Numbered from the stretch's first letter, positions 45,180 through 57,579 are shown. The stretch is 64,000 bases of DNA from Labyrinthula sp. Ha (GCA_015227615.1 JAALGZ010000003.1:1612001-1676000), one strand, 5' to 3'. Notes: generated by a model not told the origin, from the sequence alone. Numbers and translations are program-made.

Positions 45180-48100
45180 CTATAAATTAGATACTCCTCC
45201 ATAAGTATCCACATCAAATATTTCAACCATCCCAGGAAGTTGTAAAAACATAGAGTTCCCATTTTTATCCACAAGATCAGAGACAATAGATAAAACTTGA
45301 TCAATCCAGTTTCCAAGAAGAAAAGGATCTTCTAAAATAACATCTTCATCCACAACATTTCTAAGCTCCTTAATTCTCTCTTTTTCACTCTTGGACGTGA
45401 AATTTGGAAAAAACAATACACTACCCTTTCGCTTGTTCAATGAACTCTTTCGATACGCAGCTTCATCCCAGCTTGGAAATACTGGAATCTCTCCATTCTT
45501 CATTAGCTTCTTAAATTCAGGAGCTGTTGATTGCTTTAGTATATCATATATACTTGCAAATCCAGCCACAGACAAATCAAGATCCCAATAACTAAACAAC
45601 CGACTTTTTTTCTTGGAGTTTGCATGTTCCCATCCACAGAGAAAAGACAGCTTCTTGCTTCGTGTGACTGTTGGCTGAATGGTAATGAAAAAAAATCCTT
45701 TATCATACGATAGAGGTAAATTGCACCAAACATTGCTCACGTCTTGAGATGGATTAACAGGAGGAAATGCACTGTCAAAATTGCTTATGTTGAATCCATG
45801 ACTGCTCAATGAGATCTTTGGTTCATATTGACCAAACACTGGCCTTTCTATTAACTCGACCTCTTGTCTTTGATTAGCCTCAAGCACTTCAATCAACCCT
45901 TCGAATGCAGATGGCGGGAGTTCACCTTTATTCACCAACTCCTTTATTTTAGCAATGTGCTCCATAGTTGATCGCTTAGCAGTTTTCATCTCTTCTCGAT
46001 CCATTCGCACAACAGATCTAACTTTGCTCATATGCATGTTTGTAACTTTAGAGGTCAATCCGCGTTTAGGTCGATCTACTTCTGGTTTTTCAAATTTCGT
46101 CTTCAAAGCAAGATCATCCTCTTCTTCAAGCAGCCCTTGTTCTCTTAACTCCTCCTTTTTAAACTCTTCTGCAATAGTTTTTGCAATCTGATTCAATTTT
46201 TCTTCAGCTTCGACAAACCATTCCTGTTTTCTTGCTTCTCTGAGTAGAAGTCGATTTGCTACTTTCTAAAATAAAATAATAATCAAGAAAACAATACCCA
46301 AGATCTATTCAAAAAAGCAACATTCTGTCTATGCTGCTCTGCAACCTGTTTAAAAAAAGGGTCTAACCATTCTCCTAAAGCCTTGATAGCAGAAGTAAAC
46401 TTCGAGTCTATATCCGCAAAAAATTGTTGAACTTTTTCTTCAAACTCCTGTTGCGCTTCATTCTTTGCATACTCTTCAACCAATTTATCTTCTTCTTCTT
46501 CTTGACGTTTCATTACCTCGCTTGAGGAAACTGATTCTGCCCTCAACTCCAATTCAAGCTCTACATTTTCCTTTGCTTGAACTTCCAGTTGATCAATAAG
46601 TGCCGCAGCCTCAGAATCTTCTCCATCTTTGGTGTCATCTTTACGCCGTTTGCGCTCAATTGTCAACCTATTCAATAGATCTTGCTCTTTTTGAAGCTTT
46701 TTTTGTTCCAGAGCTTCTAGCTCTTCTTCTCTTCGTTTTCTTTCAGCCTCTTCTTTTTCCTTAAGCTTTCTTTCTTCCTCCAACTTTCTTTGTCTTTCAG
46801 CTTCTTTCTCCCTTACAATCTTCAACAAATGAATGAATTTATTGGAAGCAAGCACTTTTACGTAAACTTGCCTCCATCGAAGTCTTGCAAAGAAATTGGT
46901 AAAACGCTTCGAAATTGTTGTCAGATCAGCTTTAGATATATTTTGAGTTGATTTAAGCATTTTATCAATTTTTGAGAGTTTCCCACTTTTAAAGAAAACC
47001 ATAGTTAATCCTGGTTTGAAATCATCTGCTGTTAATTCAAAAGCCCAGAACAAAGCTCGTACAAAAAGACTTGCGTAATTATTCGAGCTTGGATTCATTA
47101 AAGGTGATTTTGGAAGAAGGTTCTGATATTTTTCAAGAAGTACATCATATTTAATTCGAGTTGGAAATCCAGATTGTAAAACTTCTGCGGTTTGCGGTAT
47201 ACTTAACTTTCTTAATTGCATTGAAATATACCTCCTGTTAAACCAATCATTCGATTTGCCTCTAAACATCTCCGCACAAGGTTTCACGCACCTAATAAAA
47301 GAACATTTTGTTGATTCCAAATTTTCCACCAATCCTTGAATCTGACTCTTAAAAGTTTTGATTATAGTCTTTGATTTTACATTTTTCACTGCATGTTGTG
47401 TCATAGAGGAAAATGTCGATCCTTGTAAAAATTTTAAAACAGCATCAGGAACTTGATCCTGATTTTTCTCAATAAAGGAATCAATAGTATAAGCACATTG
47501 TCCAGCAAAATGGTTTACGATAAACAATTCTGATTTCATCCTTGGATGTGGTTTTATCCATGATTTATGCGAACCAAATCCTCTATGTAAATTAGCAAGT
47601 AGTTTCTTATCACTTGGTTCTAATCCAGTTGAAACATCATCTATAGTAGAAAGAACACCAACTTTTAGACTTATATTTTGTGTATTTGGGTTTCCAATGA
47701 ACATCAGCATAGTAGCAGTATTATCTGGAGGGGTCAAGGTATTTTGCCCTTCTAAGACAAGCCCTTCCTTTTTATACAAATCCAACTCATTTTCAAACAC
47801 AGATTTATTAAAAGTAGCTTGAAGAGCCTCATTAGCAAAATTAATCAAAAGTTGTTCGAATCCATTCTTGTCAAAAGTCTCAAACCCAAAAATATCCACG
47901 ATCACCAAGTATGGATTCTCTTGAAGCTCATATTCTGAAGCATCAGTATTTTTCAAAGAGTCCTTTATAATTTGAATCACATGCTGAAAAATACAACTGT
48001 ACAAAAATTTAGCAAGCGCATCTCGTGCATAAGTTGCCTTCAAACTATCCAATTGCTTAACAATCACCTGCTTTCTTACTTTCAGCTCACTCCTTGTCAG

Positions 48101-49398
48101 CACAGCATAAAGCTGATCCACATGAACCCCAAGCAAATCAGAAGCTACTTTTTCAGCAGAATATCCCTCATTAAAACTTTGAAATTGAGCAACATCATTA
48201 TTATTCACATTATTATTCTGAAAGCAAATATTTCCTAAGTGCAGCACAGTAGCAACAGCTTGGTAAATTAACATATACTCTGCTTCCTTAACACCTAGAT
48301 CAGCAAATGCAGAATTCAACTGCTTAAAGCTATCGACTGTATTTTCGGAATTCTTTGTAGCAATCTCCTTTTGGAATAATTTCGCATCTGCAGTCGCATC
48401 GGCTGCAGAAAGTGGTGTTAGGTATCGGAATCCACCACATTGGACAACACCATTATCCGTAAGATGTAGATTTTTGACCAACCCCTTTTCAGCAGCTCTA
48501 TATAGTTGATAAAAAATATGAAAAGTTTGTTCTCCAGAATTATGTAAAGAAACTCGACTTCTTTCTAGTAGATAAGTTTCCACACCAGCGTGTGAAATAG
48601 ACCAAATACTCACATCCCCAGGAAAATAAGATATCTTCATGAACTTTCCAAACCGAGAACTATTTGGATTTCTTAAAGTTTGTGCATTTCCAAATGCTTC
48701 AGTGATAACATTCGATTGCAACAGTTTCTGATCTATTTCATTATTATGCTTGGATGAGGATTTAGACAAAGAGGGTTCGTTTACAAGGTAGTGTAACAAC
48801 ATCTTACACTGCTCAGTTTTTCCAGCACCTGATTCTCCAGAAGTAACTATACTTTGATTTATTGCCTCGTTGTCTAATTTATACTTTGCGTTGTTGTAAG
48901 AAAAAACTAATTGAGAAAATGCGTTCTTTGCAACTGCATAAGGATGTGGCGTACTGGGATCAAGACCTCGGATCGAAGGATCTCTGAGTCTTTTCAGCGG
49001 GTTGATTGCAACTAAAACGTTACTCATGAACGTGTACGGTTCATCTCGAAGAGCTCTTTCTTCTAGATTTCTTAGGATGGCGGGTTCGTTGATGAAGAAC
49101 AAAGAGGACATGTCAGGGCTTGTGGAATCGTTAGCAGGAAAGACTGCATCTCTTCGCATATCAAAATTTAATATTTTCCCTCTTTTGTCTGCACATACTA
49201 CAAAGACTCCTGTTTGGTCGACGATCTAAACTTGGGTGTATGAGAAAGAACATACAGATACTTGAGTCCAACTTTTCTCTTTCTTTTCAACCCGCTCTAT
49301 CCAAACTTGCTGACCCTAAAATTATTTATCCCAAAATGAAAGTTTACCTTAGTAAAGGAAGGGAGAGAAATATCTGTATCTTCCTTCTTAAGACCCAT
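45180..49398 (-). CDS. Second myosin heavy chain, four exons, unusual tail
   Basis: Exons on the minus strand are 49398-49348, 49315-49256, 49225-46298 and 46265-45180, giving 1374 residues. The introns are 32, 30 and 32 nt, GT-AG. After splicing the N-terminus reads MGLKKEDT..., then GQQVWIERVEKKEKSWTQV, the SH3-like start usual before a myosin motor. The P-loop GESGAGKT is at about 167-174. Switch I (NPNSSRFGK), switch II (VDIFGFE) and FIRCVKPC are all canonical, so an active motor is expected. No canonical IQ motif is seen after the converter. A charged E/K/R helix of about 100 residues (REKEAERQRKLEEERKLKEK) is followed by acidic helical segments and a final region of about 200 residues (from SSHGFNISNFDSAFPP) that I do not recognise. 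In-frame short introns inside the long exon cannot be excluded. Confidence 0.92.
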
Positions 49399-52300
49399 AT
49401 CTTTTTCGTTTTTGGGATACTCTGAAGGAGACCTGCTGCGCTGAATTTCAAACCGTCTGACTTTTCCAGACACTTTTCGCTTTGTTTTGAACCGTTATGC
49501 AGCACATAACATATTGATTTAGTGCCCAAAAGAGCATCATGCTGCAATGCTTCCAAAATCAGATTGTGAAGCCGGCTGCGTCGTTTATCTAAGTAGTAAA
49601 GAACGCAGTAGAATGCTTTCGGGAAAATTAACTTTGGATAGTGTTGTATAGATAAAAAGAAGTCAAGGAGAGAGAATTTAGTGTGCTTGGAAGATCTATG
49701 TTTGAAGCAGCAAAAGTGTTTGATTTGACCACTGGTGGAGATTCACTTTGCAGCTGATTTGGAGACTAGAGATTGCCACGAAACATTCTTCTAAGTAAAA
49801 AAATATTTTAAATAAACTTAATTGATTTCAAAATCTTTCTGCCATAGTTTCCTAAGGTTCGACGAGAGAGCATGGCAATATCGGGAGATAGAAAGGTACT
49901 TAAGAAGTCTAAGTAGTTTCTCACCCGAAGTAGCACCTCTTAACAGTAGGCCAAGCTAATTATAAACTTAATTCAAGAGTAGGATTCATGTAATAAAAAT
50001 TTTGTAAAGAAGGTTTAATCACTCGCTTTCCTCGAAAGATTGAAATCTGGCTGAAACATATAATGGGATCTACTGTAGGCCAAATATGCTAGAAGAATTA
50101 TGATACCAGTTTGATATACAAGGCTTGGCCAAATCGCATTGAAATATTTGTGTCAGCTAATGCTCGGAAATTGCTTTATGGGTAGCATATCAGGATATTA
50201 TTTTAAACAAACTGGATCACTCCAACTAATAACTTCAAAAACCCTTATCAACTAGTAACTAGAAAACAATATGATGTCCTGGTTGAAAAAAAAGAGTTGG
50301 TAACAAACAGTTACTCAAAGATAATATTAACATTTGAGTAGTGTGTTATAGTCCCTATAGTGTCTCCATACCGTATGACTAAGATGTTCACTAGAGAGTT
50401 TGGGAAAATATTTACGAATGTAGTTAGACCACCTAGTATCAAGAGTTAAGCTTTGTGACAGGCAGATATGCATAATGATAAGAATTTTCAATCATCAAAT
50501 ACTGCTTAATTTGATTATGAGCATGATTCAGAAGCCCAGGATTTTGATCCTAGAGTTATTATCAATAAAAAGTCAAAACAGTTGTGCAATTGTCATTAGT
50601 TTTAGATAAGAAAGCTCAGGGGAAAATGATTATCAAGAAAGTATCAATGAGACAAAATGCACCCCAATGGAAGGTAAATGGATATGAAGTTAATCTGAGC
50701 TTGCATAACTAACATGGTAAACCTGTAATGAATTTCAGTGGCTATAGTGCCAACAGGATATCTGTTCTTGCCAGGATAAAACTGCATTCAGCGTTATCTA
50801 GTGCTTAATAATTATTCGTGACATCGACCCGAGCAACCTGTATGAATGGGTTTTGCTAATAAAGAGCAATGATCCCATGTTCAAAACAGCATGTTTGGTT
50901 TTTCCTTTTGACCTTTGTTTTCTGATCAAAGCTCAAGGTATGGGTTTATTCTCAAATTAGACTAAGGTTCTTGTCCGCAATGCAAGGGTATCCCATATTA
51001 TAGCTTTGCCTCCCAAATATTGCTTTGCTGCAATAATTTTTTTCTGTTTCTTCTGTTAAAAAGCTATAAATCTTGGTTGAGATGCTAATTTTTTGCTGTT
51101 TCTCACAGTTCTTGAGAGTCACTGATTTGCAGGAAAGTCAAGGATTTTGCTTTTCTATTCTGTTTGGTCTAGAGAATAACCGAGGTCAATCGAGAGAAAT
51201 TGCCATCTCTCGATAATATAACTGCTTCATTTACCAAAAAAAGATATGAAGGAGGCATTAGAAACTATATTGCAAACTAAGTTTGTCTCTTGAATATCTA
51301 ACAGATGGTTCCAAGACTTACATATAACGTCCATTAGGGAATAGCTGCTAATATGAAAACTCGTTTGGAATATTCTTTGAATCATGGAAACTAACTCTAA
51401 TTACTTTATATTCCTCGCAATCATAGCATTGCCATGTTTGGCATTGATAAAATTTTCCCACACTAAGTTCTCTACTCTTATTAGTTGCAGGAGACTATGC
51501 GTACGGGGCTTCATAAATATATAAAATGAAGACTGCTAATGCTGTGGTAGTTGGTACTATAAATAGATGTCGAGGTTATACAAGGAATGTAGCAAAAAAA
51601 TGATAAATACCATTACTGAAACGATCAATATTATCCAGAGTAACAATGAATTAAGAAAAACATGATGGCTCTTATCGTGGGCCATTTGTAGACAGAAGAA
51701 ATGTTTTTCTAAGTAATGCAAAACTAGAATTCGGTTAGTTAAGATCTACTTAATCTGTTGGACTACTCAATTTTTAATTTTGCTTATATCAACAGATTCA
51801 CTTGGGGCTCATTTCCTAATACATCAATTCCAGCAAAGTGTTATCTAAGTTTAGCTCGGTCTTTCTTAGACTCTTGAACCACAGGGTGTACACACAACCT
51901 ATTAACTTAAAGGTGTGATTGGATTAGATAGAATCCAATTCGAAAATTGGCTAATAATACTCAATATCTATTTTAAAATACTTTTACATTTCATTGATTA
52001 ATTTTAATTAAAGATACGACTTTATTGCTAGCTGAAACTTGATACCACGGTGTTTCTATATGTTTGGCCAACTCGCTTCTAGCGGAGTAATTAGATAGGG
52101 ATAAGACTTTTTGTTTTAATATATATTATAAACCAAGAGAAATCAATAATACAGCCTCTAAGTGTTAGAAACGCGAAAGATTGGCAAAAGGTTCGAAATA
52201 CTGATAAACAAAGGCGTTGTCTTCTCAACGACATACATAATACTCCTCGAAATATAGGGCAACAACTCTTAAAGCTAGAAAAACCTAACCAAAGCTACTC

Positions 52301-53614
52301 TAAGATTCTATGCAGCTTTTGAAAAATACGACTCCTCGCGAAAGAATACTGATGATTAGTTAATATTTGTATTAAATATATTTTTTGGTGCAGGGTTCAT
52401 CATTCTGTACCCATCCTAAGAGTATATGAGGGATGTTTCATGACAGTGAACAGGTTAGTTAGCGACATGTACCTACTTATAGACAATACTGGCTGCGTAG
52501 AATTAGATATAAATGGTAAGTTTAACAGCATAGACCTAGAATTTTTCGAAGGTTTTCTACTTTTTCAATGGATACTGAACCATTGGTTCGATAAAAATGT
52601 GTCCACACAAAAACATTATCGGTATGGTCTTCTACTGCAATTCCATAGGCTCCACCAGATATTTATCAATTTTCTATAGGTACTCAAAGGGTAAAAAACA
52701 TATGGGCAAATTATGGAAAAAATTTAATAGGTTAAAAAGGATCTGTATTATACATCTTGAGTTAAGGACTACAGCAGAGGTGAAGCCCTCTTAAACACAC
52801 GAATCATATACGGTTGAGAGAACCTGTATACATTTCACAGTACCGATTAAGAGGGCCTCAAAAGCTCCGAGGACGATGAGAGAAAGTATAGATATGAAAA
52901 AGAATTTAATGTATTCAAATAAATATAGCATGTTATGAATAATTAATTCTTGCATTCTTCCTTGCTCGTTGCAACGAAGTACCGGCAAGTCGTTGGCAGC
53001 ATATATTTCATCGATAATGGAACGAGGTCTGGTCCATGATCTTATAGAATTTATTTGATTATTAAAAAATGGTACATTTTTATATATTCCTCTAAAACAC
53101 AGAATTCTGTCATCAGGCTGTGACGGTGTCACCTCTATATTGTAGTAGTACTACAACGTCACGGCTTGGTCGCTGTTCAACTACAATGCATCGGAACATT
53201 CTGCATGAAGTTTGGAGTCAAAAATATATTTATCCCTTAAATTCATCCTATATAGTTATCAATTTAAAATTAAATTTTATAAAAAAAGAATCCTCGGTAA
53301 GTTTGCAAGGTTCCACTTCTATTTTATTGTTTTTTCTTGTGCAATAATATGATGAAGGTACAGATATAAAAGAAGTTCACAATTTTTACATGAATATTTT
53401 AGAAATAATAAACCATTATAAGTATTAATTAGCATTTGAATTATAAATTTATTGTTTTTTGGTTATTGTTCTAGGCTTAAACAATTTAGCCGCGCACAAT
53501 AATATTTTAAGAAAACAATGTGAGATAGCAGTGGTGCATTACCGCAGCAAACCTGTTTTCGGCGGTACGCGGGATTTATCCGAAAGTGGAAATTATTGTT
53601 CTCGTTGTATTTAA
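49399..53614. other. 4.2-kb AT-rich region without firm genes
   Basis: Mostly short chance frames. The first 200 bp are less AT-rich and form the 5' flank of the second myosin. A minus-strand frame at 52791-53132 could be an exon but has no ATG. A compact inverted repeat lies at 53120-53162. No tRNA or snRNA recognised. Confidence 0.4.
53120..53162. repeat. Compact inverted repeat, possible hairpin
   Basis: TTGTAGTA and TACTACAA face each other around one base (53140-53156). An outer pair GTGACG (53120-53125) and CGTCAC (53157-53162) flanks it. GTGAC and GTCAC also pair locally at 53120-53132. Confidence 0.5.
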
Positions 53615-54683
53615 ATGGACCTGACAACTCCCAAAAGGCTATTGCGGCATGAAATGGAGAAAGACAAAGATTTAATTCCCCTCTTCATAAGATTTACATG
53701 GCATTGTTGTGGAACTTACGACAAGTATAAGAATAACGGGGGCTCAAATGGCTGCACAATGCGGTTTCGAGCAGAACGAAATGATCCCGAAAACAAAGGT
53801 TTTACAAAAATGTTTGAAATTTACGAAAATGTAAAAAACTAAACTTGAAGCAGAGAAAATCTATTTATCTTATGCGGATCTCTATGTTCTAGGCGGTTAC
53901 GTAGCAATAAGGCAATCCACAAAGCGAGCAACTCCTGGATTAACTTTTCAAACAGGAAGAAAAGATTATACAGAAGAAGAAAGCGAACTAATCTATAGCA
54001 TGCAGACTTGGACTAGTTGCCCTTTTGGAGATGGAAAGTTCAATCCTCACGGATCCCGTTTACCCGCTGCGGATTTAGGTGTAGCAGAAGGGTTTGCTGT
54101 TGATCTACCACAGTCTCAAAATCCTCAAGATGCTTTTCAATCAGCTGTGAAAAAGAAAAAAGAAGAAGGTGAAAAGACGTTTTTGGATAGGGAATTAATG
54201 CAGAAAAGAGAGAAAAAGACAATCGACGGAGTGCGAGGAACTTTTGATCGTCTAGGTTTTGATGATAAAGAAACAGTTGCTTTAATTCTCTTTGGACATC
54301 AATACGGTCAATGTCATCCTGAAAATTCAGGTAAATATTTTTTATGCTCCTGTTTAATTTTAGGAAATGATGGTTTTTGGTTTGCTCATGGACCAAATTT
54401 TTGGAACAGTTATCGAGGAGGTGGATATTTAACTATGTATAAGCAGCTGAAGAATTACACCGAAGTAATTACTCCAGAAGGGAAAAGACAATTCGAATTT
54501 AACTTTTTAGGTTCAAAGTTTATGATGCTTGTGAGCGATATGGTTTTATATTGGGATGATGTCTATTATGAACATTTGCAGTATTTTATGGAGAATCCAA
54601 AGGAATTAGTTAAATATAGTATATCTACCTGGAAAAAGCTTACGGAATTAGGCTGCGAGGATCTTGTTCCAGAATCTCGTTAG
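53615..54683 (+). CDS. Class I heme peroxidase (ascorbate/cytochrome c peroxidase type)
   Basis: Reduces hydrogen peroxide with a heme group. The distal site RFTWH has Arg26, Trp29 and His30; GGSNGCTMRF follows. The proximal site is ALILFGHQYGQCHPENSG, and LVSDMVLYWDD supplies the Asp partner of the proximal His. A clear 33-nt GT-AG intron at 54331-54363 restores CHPENSGNDGFWF, matching the family spacing, although it can also be read through. Upstream, the frame must change between ENVKN and YLSYADLY. Either a 25-nt GT-AG intron at 53831-53855 (giving 336 residues in all) or a one-base slip in a run of A explains this. Neither fits perfectly, so the join near 53831-53856 is uncertain. A Phe stands near the position of the Trp radical site of cytochrome c peroxidase, which favours an ascorbate-peroxidase-like type. 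No presequence is obvious. Confidence 0.88.
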
Positions 54684-54721
54684 TTTTTTTTGTTAATATT
54701 TTAATATTGTTCATTTGATAT

Positions 54722-55429
54722 TTAAAAATTCTCTCTCTCAAGACTTAGAACAAATAATCTGAGAGAACCATCTTGAGCTTGATGCTTCTCTTTCGTAGAG
54801 AAATGTGGTTCTTCCAGAAAAGAAGTTGTTTTTAAAATACTTTCAAGGTATATGTGAAAACTTTTGAAACTTTTATTTTTGACCCTTTGTTTTTTCAAGT
54901 ACTTTGAAGCGTCTTCCAAAGTTCTGTTTACTTCAAAGGGTACTTTTTCATTTACTTGAAACAACTTGTGCTTACTTCTAGATGTAGAAGATAGACATCC
55001 AAACTGCATGGAGCGATTGAAGCTCTTGGAGATAGATTTTCGAGCTGGAGATGAGACATCTCTGAACGCTAGAAGGAAGTGGAAGAGGTCTTCTTGTTCT
55101 CTTTCAGTTTTGCATTTTTTGTACACAAGTGTTAGCCAAGAATAAAACAGTACTTGAAAGCATTTCCGCTGGTGAGATGTAAAGGAACTTGAGTCAGATA
55201 AAGCTAGAACAATACAGGCAAATAAAATAAGTCTTTCATTCTTTTGCTTAGCTAAAAGGAACGAATAGTCTACAGGTCTTGTGTATAGCACCAAAGCTAT
55301 ATCTTCTTTAGTTTCAAGCTTTGAAGAGTAAATTCCTGTTTTATCTAAACATTTTAGCACTCTTTCTCCAATTTCCAGCAGGTCTTCGTGGGAAAAAAAC
55401 ACTTCCAAAGAGATTGCTTTTTGTCTCAT
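54722..55429 (-). CDS. Uncharacterised protein, 235 residues
   Basis: An uninterrupted frame from an ATG at 55429 beginning MRQKAISLEVFFSHEDLLEI. It is mostly helical by composition, with hydrophobic stretches (LILFACIVLALSD, CFQVLFYSWLTLVYKKC) that could be one or two buried or membrane helices, and a serine- and lysine-rich middle. I recognise no family. The gene converges with the peroxidase, with 38 bp between stops. Its start is about 170 bp from the 3' end of the K+ channel gene on the same strand. In-frame introns cannot be excluded. Confidence 0.7.
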   Translation of the reverse strand: MRQKAISLEVFFSHEDLLEIGERVLKCLDKTGIYSSKLETKEDIALVLYTRPVDYSFLLAKQKNERLILFACIVLALSDSSSFTSHQRKCFQVLFYSWLTLVYKKCKTEREQEDLFHFLLAFRDVSSPARKSISKSFNRSMQFGCLSSTSRSKHKLFQVNEKVPFEVNRTLEDASKYLKKQRVKNKSFKSFHIYLESILKTTSFLEEPHFSTKEKHQAQDGSLRLFVLSLERENF

Positions 55430-55603
55430 TGTGTTCTTTTTACTGTACTCTTACTGTGGGGAAGTCCACGCGTTATTTGGTGGTATAGAGTCAGTTCAAT
55501 GCCCGGATTGAAAGGGTGGATAAAGAAGGTAAGAGATGAACACAATTATATTTAAGTTTAACTAACGATACATACTCAAATTAATTTACTCTAAATAACC
55601 CAA

Positions 55604-57340
55604 TTAACTGCGAGACTGCACAGGCGTTGCTTTTGACACATATTTTGGCACAGGAACGGTTTTGTGAAAGTAATTAAGGTTGATTTGAGCAAGTCCGTTT
55701 GGTGCGACTTCCATACAAGGTGCAAAGAATTTATCAAATTCTATATCGTTAATCTTGTAGCTATGTCTTGCTTGAAAAGTATTTGAACTTCTTGCTTCGA
55801 TACCCTCTACGAGCACCACTATCTCCAGGTTCGACTCCCTTATATGGCGCTCAACATCGGCTAAGAGCGAGCGAGTTTCTCCTTCGACGGATGAGCTAGA
55901 TCTCAATAATTTGTTGGAGTTGTTGAAAAGAGTTTTGAGCTTTGAATGCCTTTTTTCTCCGTTCTCTATAGCACCTGGATATAGACCGTTTGCAAATGAG
56001 ACAGTTGGGGAGCTAGATTCTTCTTCTTTCAACAAGTGGACATGAAAAGCGGGATTTGTCGCAAGTTTCTCCCTTTCCTCAAGGGGCGAGCTTTCAAACT
56101 GCTTCTTTTCTAGCTTAGAGTAGTAGGTAACGTGACGATCAAACAGTGGAGTAGAAAGGAAATCATCGCCACAAACAGGGCAGAAGCAAGAGGAACGTGC
56201 ACCAGCTTCACAGTCGGCCTCCCGGAGAACCAGGGTTTCGTCCATTGTATCCACAGCATCTAGACCAGTATAATGATAGCTTGAGTTCACACCAATGTTT
56301 TCCCTTTGTTCACGGGGGAACAGAGGGGAATGAGCATCAATTTGATGCACTGTTATACAAGGAACAGAGAGAAAGAGAGGAGAGCCAAGTTCATCATTCG
56401 GAGTCTGAATGCGCATTATCTGCGTTTTGTATGCCCTAAAAAACTGCTCATCTTGTTTTCCTGCATTAATTATTGCGTACAGCCGAATATGCGCCTCAAC
56501 AACTGGATGTCGTCGATCAAGGTCAAAAACTTGCACCGAGAAATACAGCTTTCCATTTATATTTCTGATGACAGCTTTATTTGAAAAAATCACTTGATGT
56601 GCTCTCGTGTTAGCTCTTCCCACTCGCTGAAGAATTATACCAACAACAAGAGCGTTCAGTAACATAGATACAACGGCTTGAAAATATACAACTACAACAA
56701 ATGGCTTACAATCGAAATAGAATGTATCGCCACTACCAACAAAACCATACCCAATGGTAGAAGATGTAATCAACGAGAAACCAAAGGCTGCTTGAAACCC
56801 AATATGCTTAGTCGAACTTTCACCATTTTCTTTTTCTATTATTGGTCCCAATCTACACTGATCAGAGCTCCGATCAACAGCTATGTAGAAACCAGAGAAA
56901 ATTAAAAATCCAAAAGTAATTATGGTTGTTAGTAGCAACAGTATTTTAGAAGTTTGGATAGATAGAAGGACATGGAACCAGTCATCAGAGTATAAAGCCA
57001 GTACTTGATTTCTTGTTTCACCCTTGGCAAAATGATTGATGCGCATATTTCCAGTGCTTTGGTAAAATGGGTTCTCTCTATCCAGTATTCTAGTTTCTCC
57101 AGTAGGACGAAACCGCGGTGCAGTTGAGGTCAGCTCACCAGAGCTTTCAAATTTTCTTTGCCTGAAACTTGAGAATAGTGCCCGTTTAGAAAATGCTGCT
57201 GCATCTAAATCTATGAACCCGTCATATCTGTTTGAAGTCTGTTTCAACCGTAATGTTTCTGAGAAGCTCAGCAATCTGTCCCTTTTACTTAATGATCCAT
57301 TCATTTCAATTGTACGACCATCTTCAGACTTTTGTTCCAT
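55604..57340 (-). CDS. Inward-rectifier potassium channel with inserted Cys/His region
   Basis: A tetrameric two-helix K+ channel subunit of 578 residues from the ATG at 57340; the frame above it offers only TTG. DDWFHVLLS is the amphipathic slide helix. Outer helix: about 134-155. Pore helix and filter: SSTIGYGFVG near 192-202. Inner helix: about 213-238 (VVVVYFQAVVSMLLNALVVG). The cytoplasmic immunoglobulin-like domain follows (VGRANTRAHQVIFSNKAVI). It is split: ITVHQIDAHSPLF near 330 and LEIVVLVEGIEARSS near 505 are normally about 20 residues apart but here about 150. The insert holds a cysteine cluster (CEAGARSSCFCPVCGDDF, then DRHV), possibly zinc-binding. It probably sets membrane potential at the plasma or ciliary membrane; location is inferred. 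Confidence 0.93.
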   Translation of the reverse strand: MEQKSEDGRTIEMNGSLSKRDRLLSFSETLRLKQTSNRYDGFIDLDAAAFSKRALFSSFRQRKFESSGELTSTAPRFRPTGETRILDRENPFYQSTGNMRINHFAKGETRNQVLALYSDDWFHVLLSIQTSKILLLLTTIITFGFLIFSGFYIAVDRSSDQCRLGPIIEKENGESSTKHIGFQAAFGFSLITSSTIGYGFVGSGDTFYFDCKPFVVVVYFQAVVSMLLNALVVGIILQRVGRANTRAHQVIFSNKAVIRNINGKLYFSVQVFDLDRRHPVVEAHIRLYAIINAGKQDEQFFRAYKTQIMRIQTPNDELGSPLFLSVPCITVHQIDAHSPLFPREQRENIGVNSSYHYTGLDAVDTMDETLVLREADCEAGARSSCFCPVCGDDFLSTPLFDRHVTYYSKLEKKQFESSPLEEREKLATNPAFHVHLLKEEESSSPTVSFANGLYPGAIENGEKRHSKLKTLFNNSNKLLRSSSSVEGETRSLLADVERHIRESNLEIVVLVEGIEARSSNTFQARHSYKINDIEFDKFFAPCMEVAPNGLAQINLNYFHKTVPVPKYVSKATPVQSRS

Positions 57341-57579
57341 GAAGTAACCCAAAACTCAGCCACAAAATTTTCAAAACTTTATTTTTCGTTGTTTTAGCGT
57401 AAGTAATGTGTTAACGGACAAGTTTCTCTGAGGCCAGGATTAGTCGCAACATTTTGGGCAATTACAAATTGAGCTGGCCAAATCAGACAGTAATTTTGGG
57501 CAAAATCTGTCAATCTAAGAATTCAGTCTCTGATTGAAGTTTGAGAGAGTCTTGCAGAATACTTTAGAAATACAAAGAG
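57341..57579. promoter_or_regulatory. Shared divergent promoter region of the K+ channel and ARPC2 genes
   Basis: Only 239 bp separate the two divergent start codons, so both promoters must lie here. It contains gttaacggac, which resembles the core of the block found upstream of both arginases, but the match is short. Confidence 0.4.

Noticed and set aside
49344-49556. Separate small gene before the second myosin
   Set aside because: It begins with TTG, overlaps the first myosin exon on the same strand and has no match.
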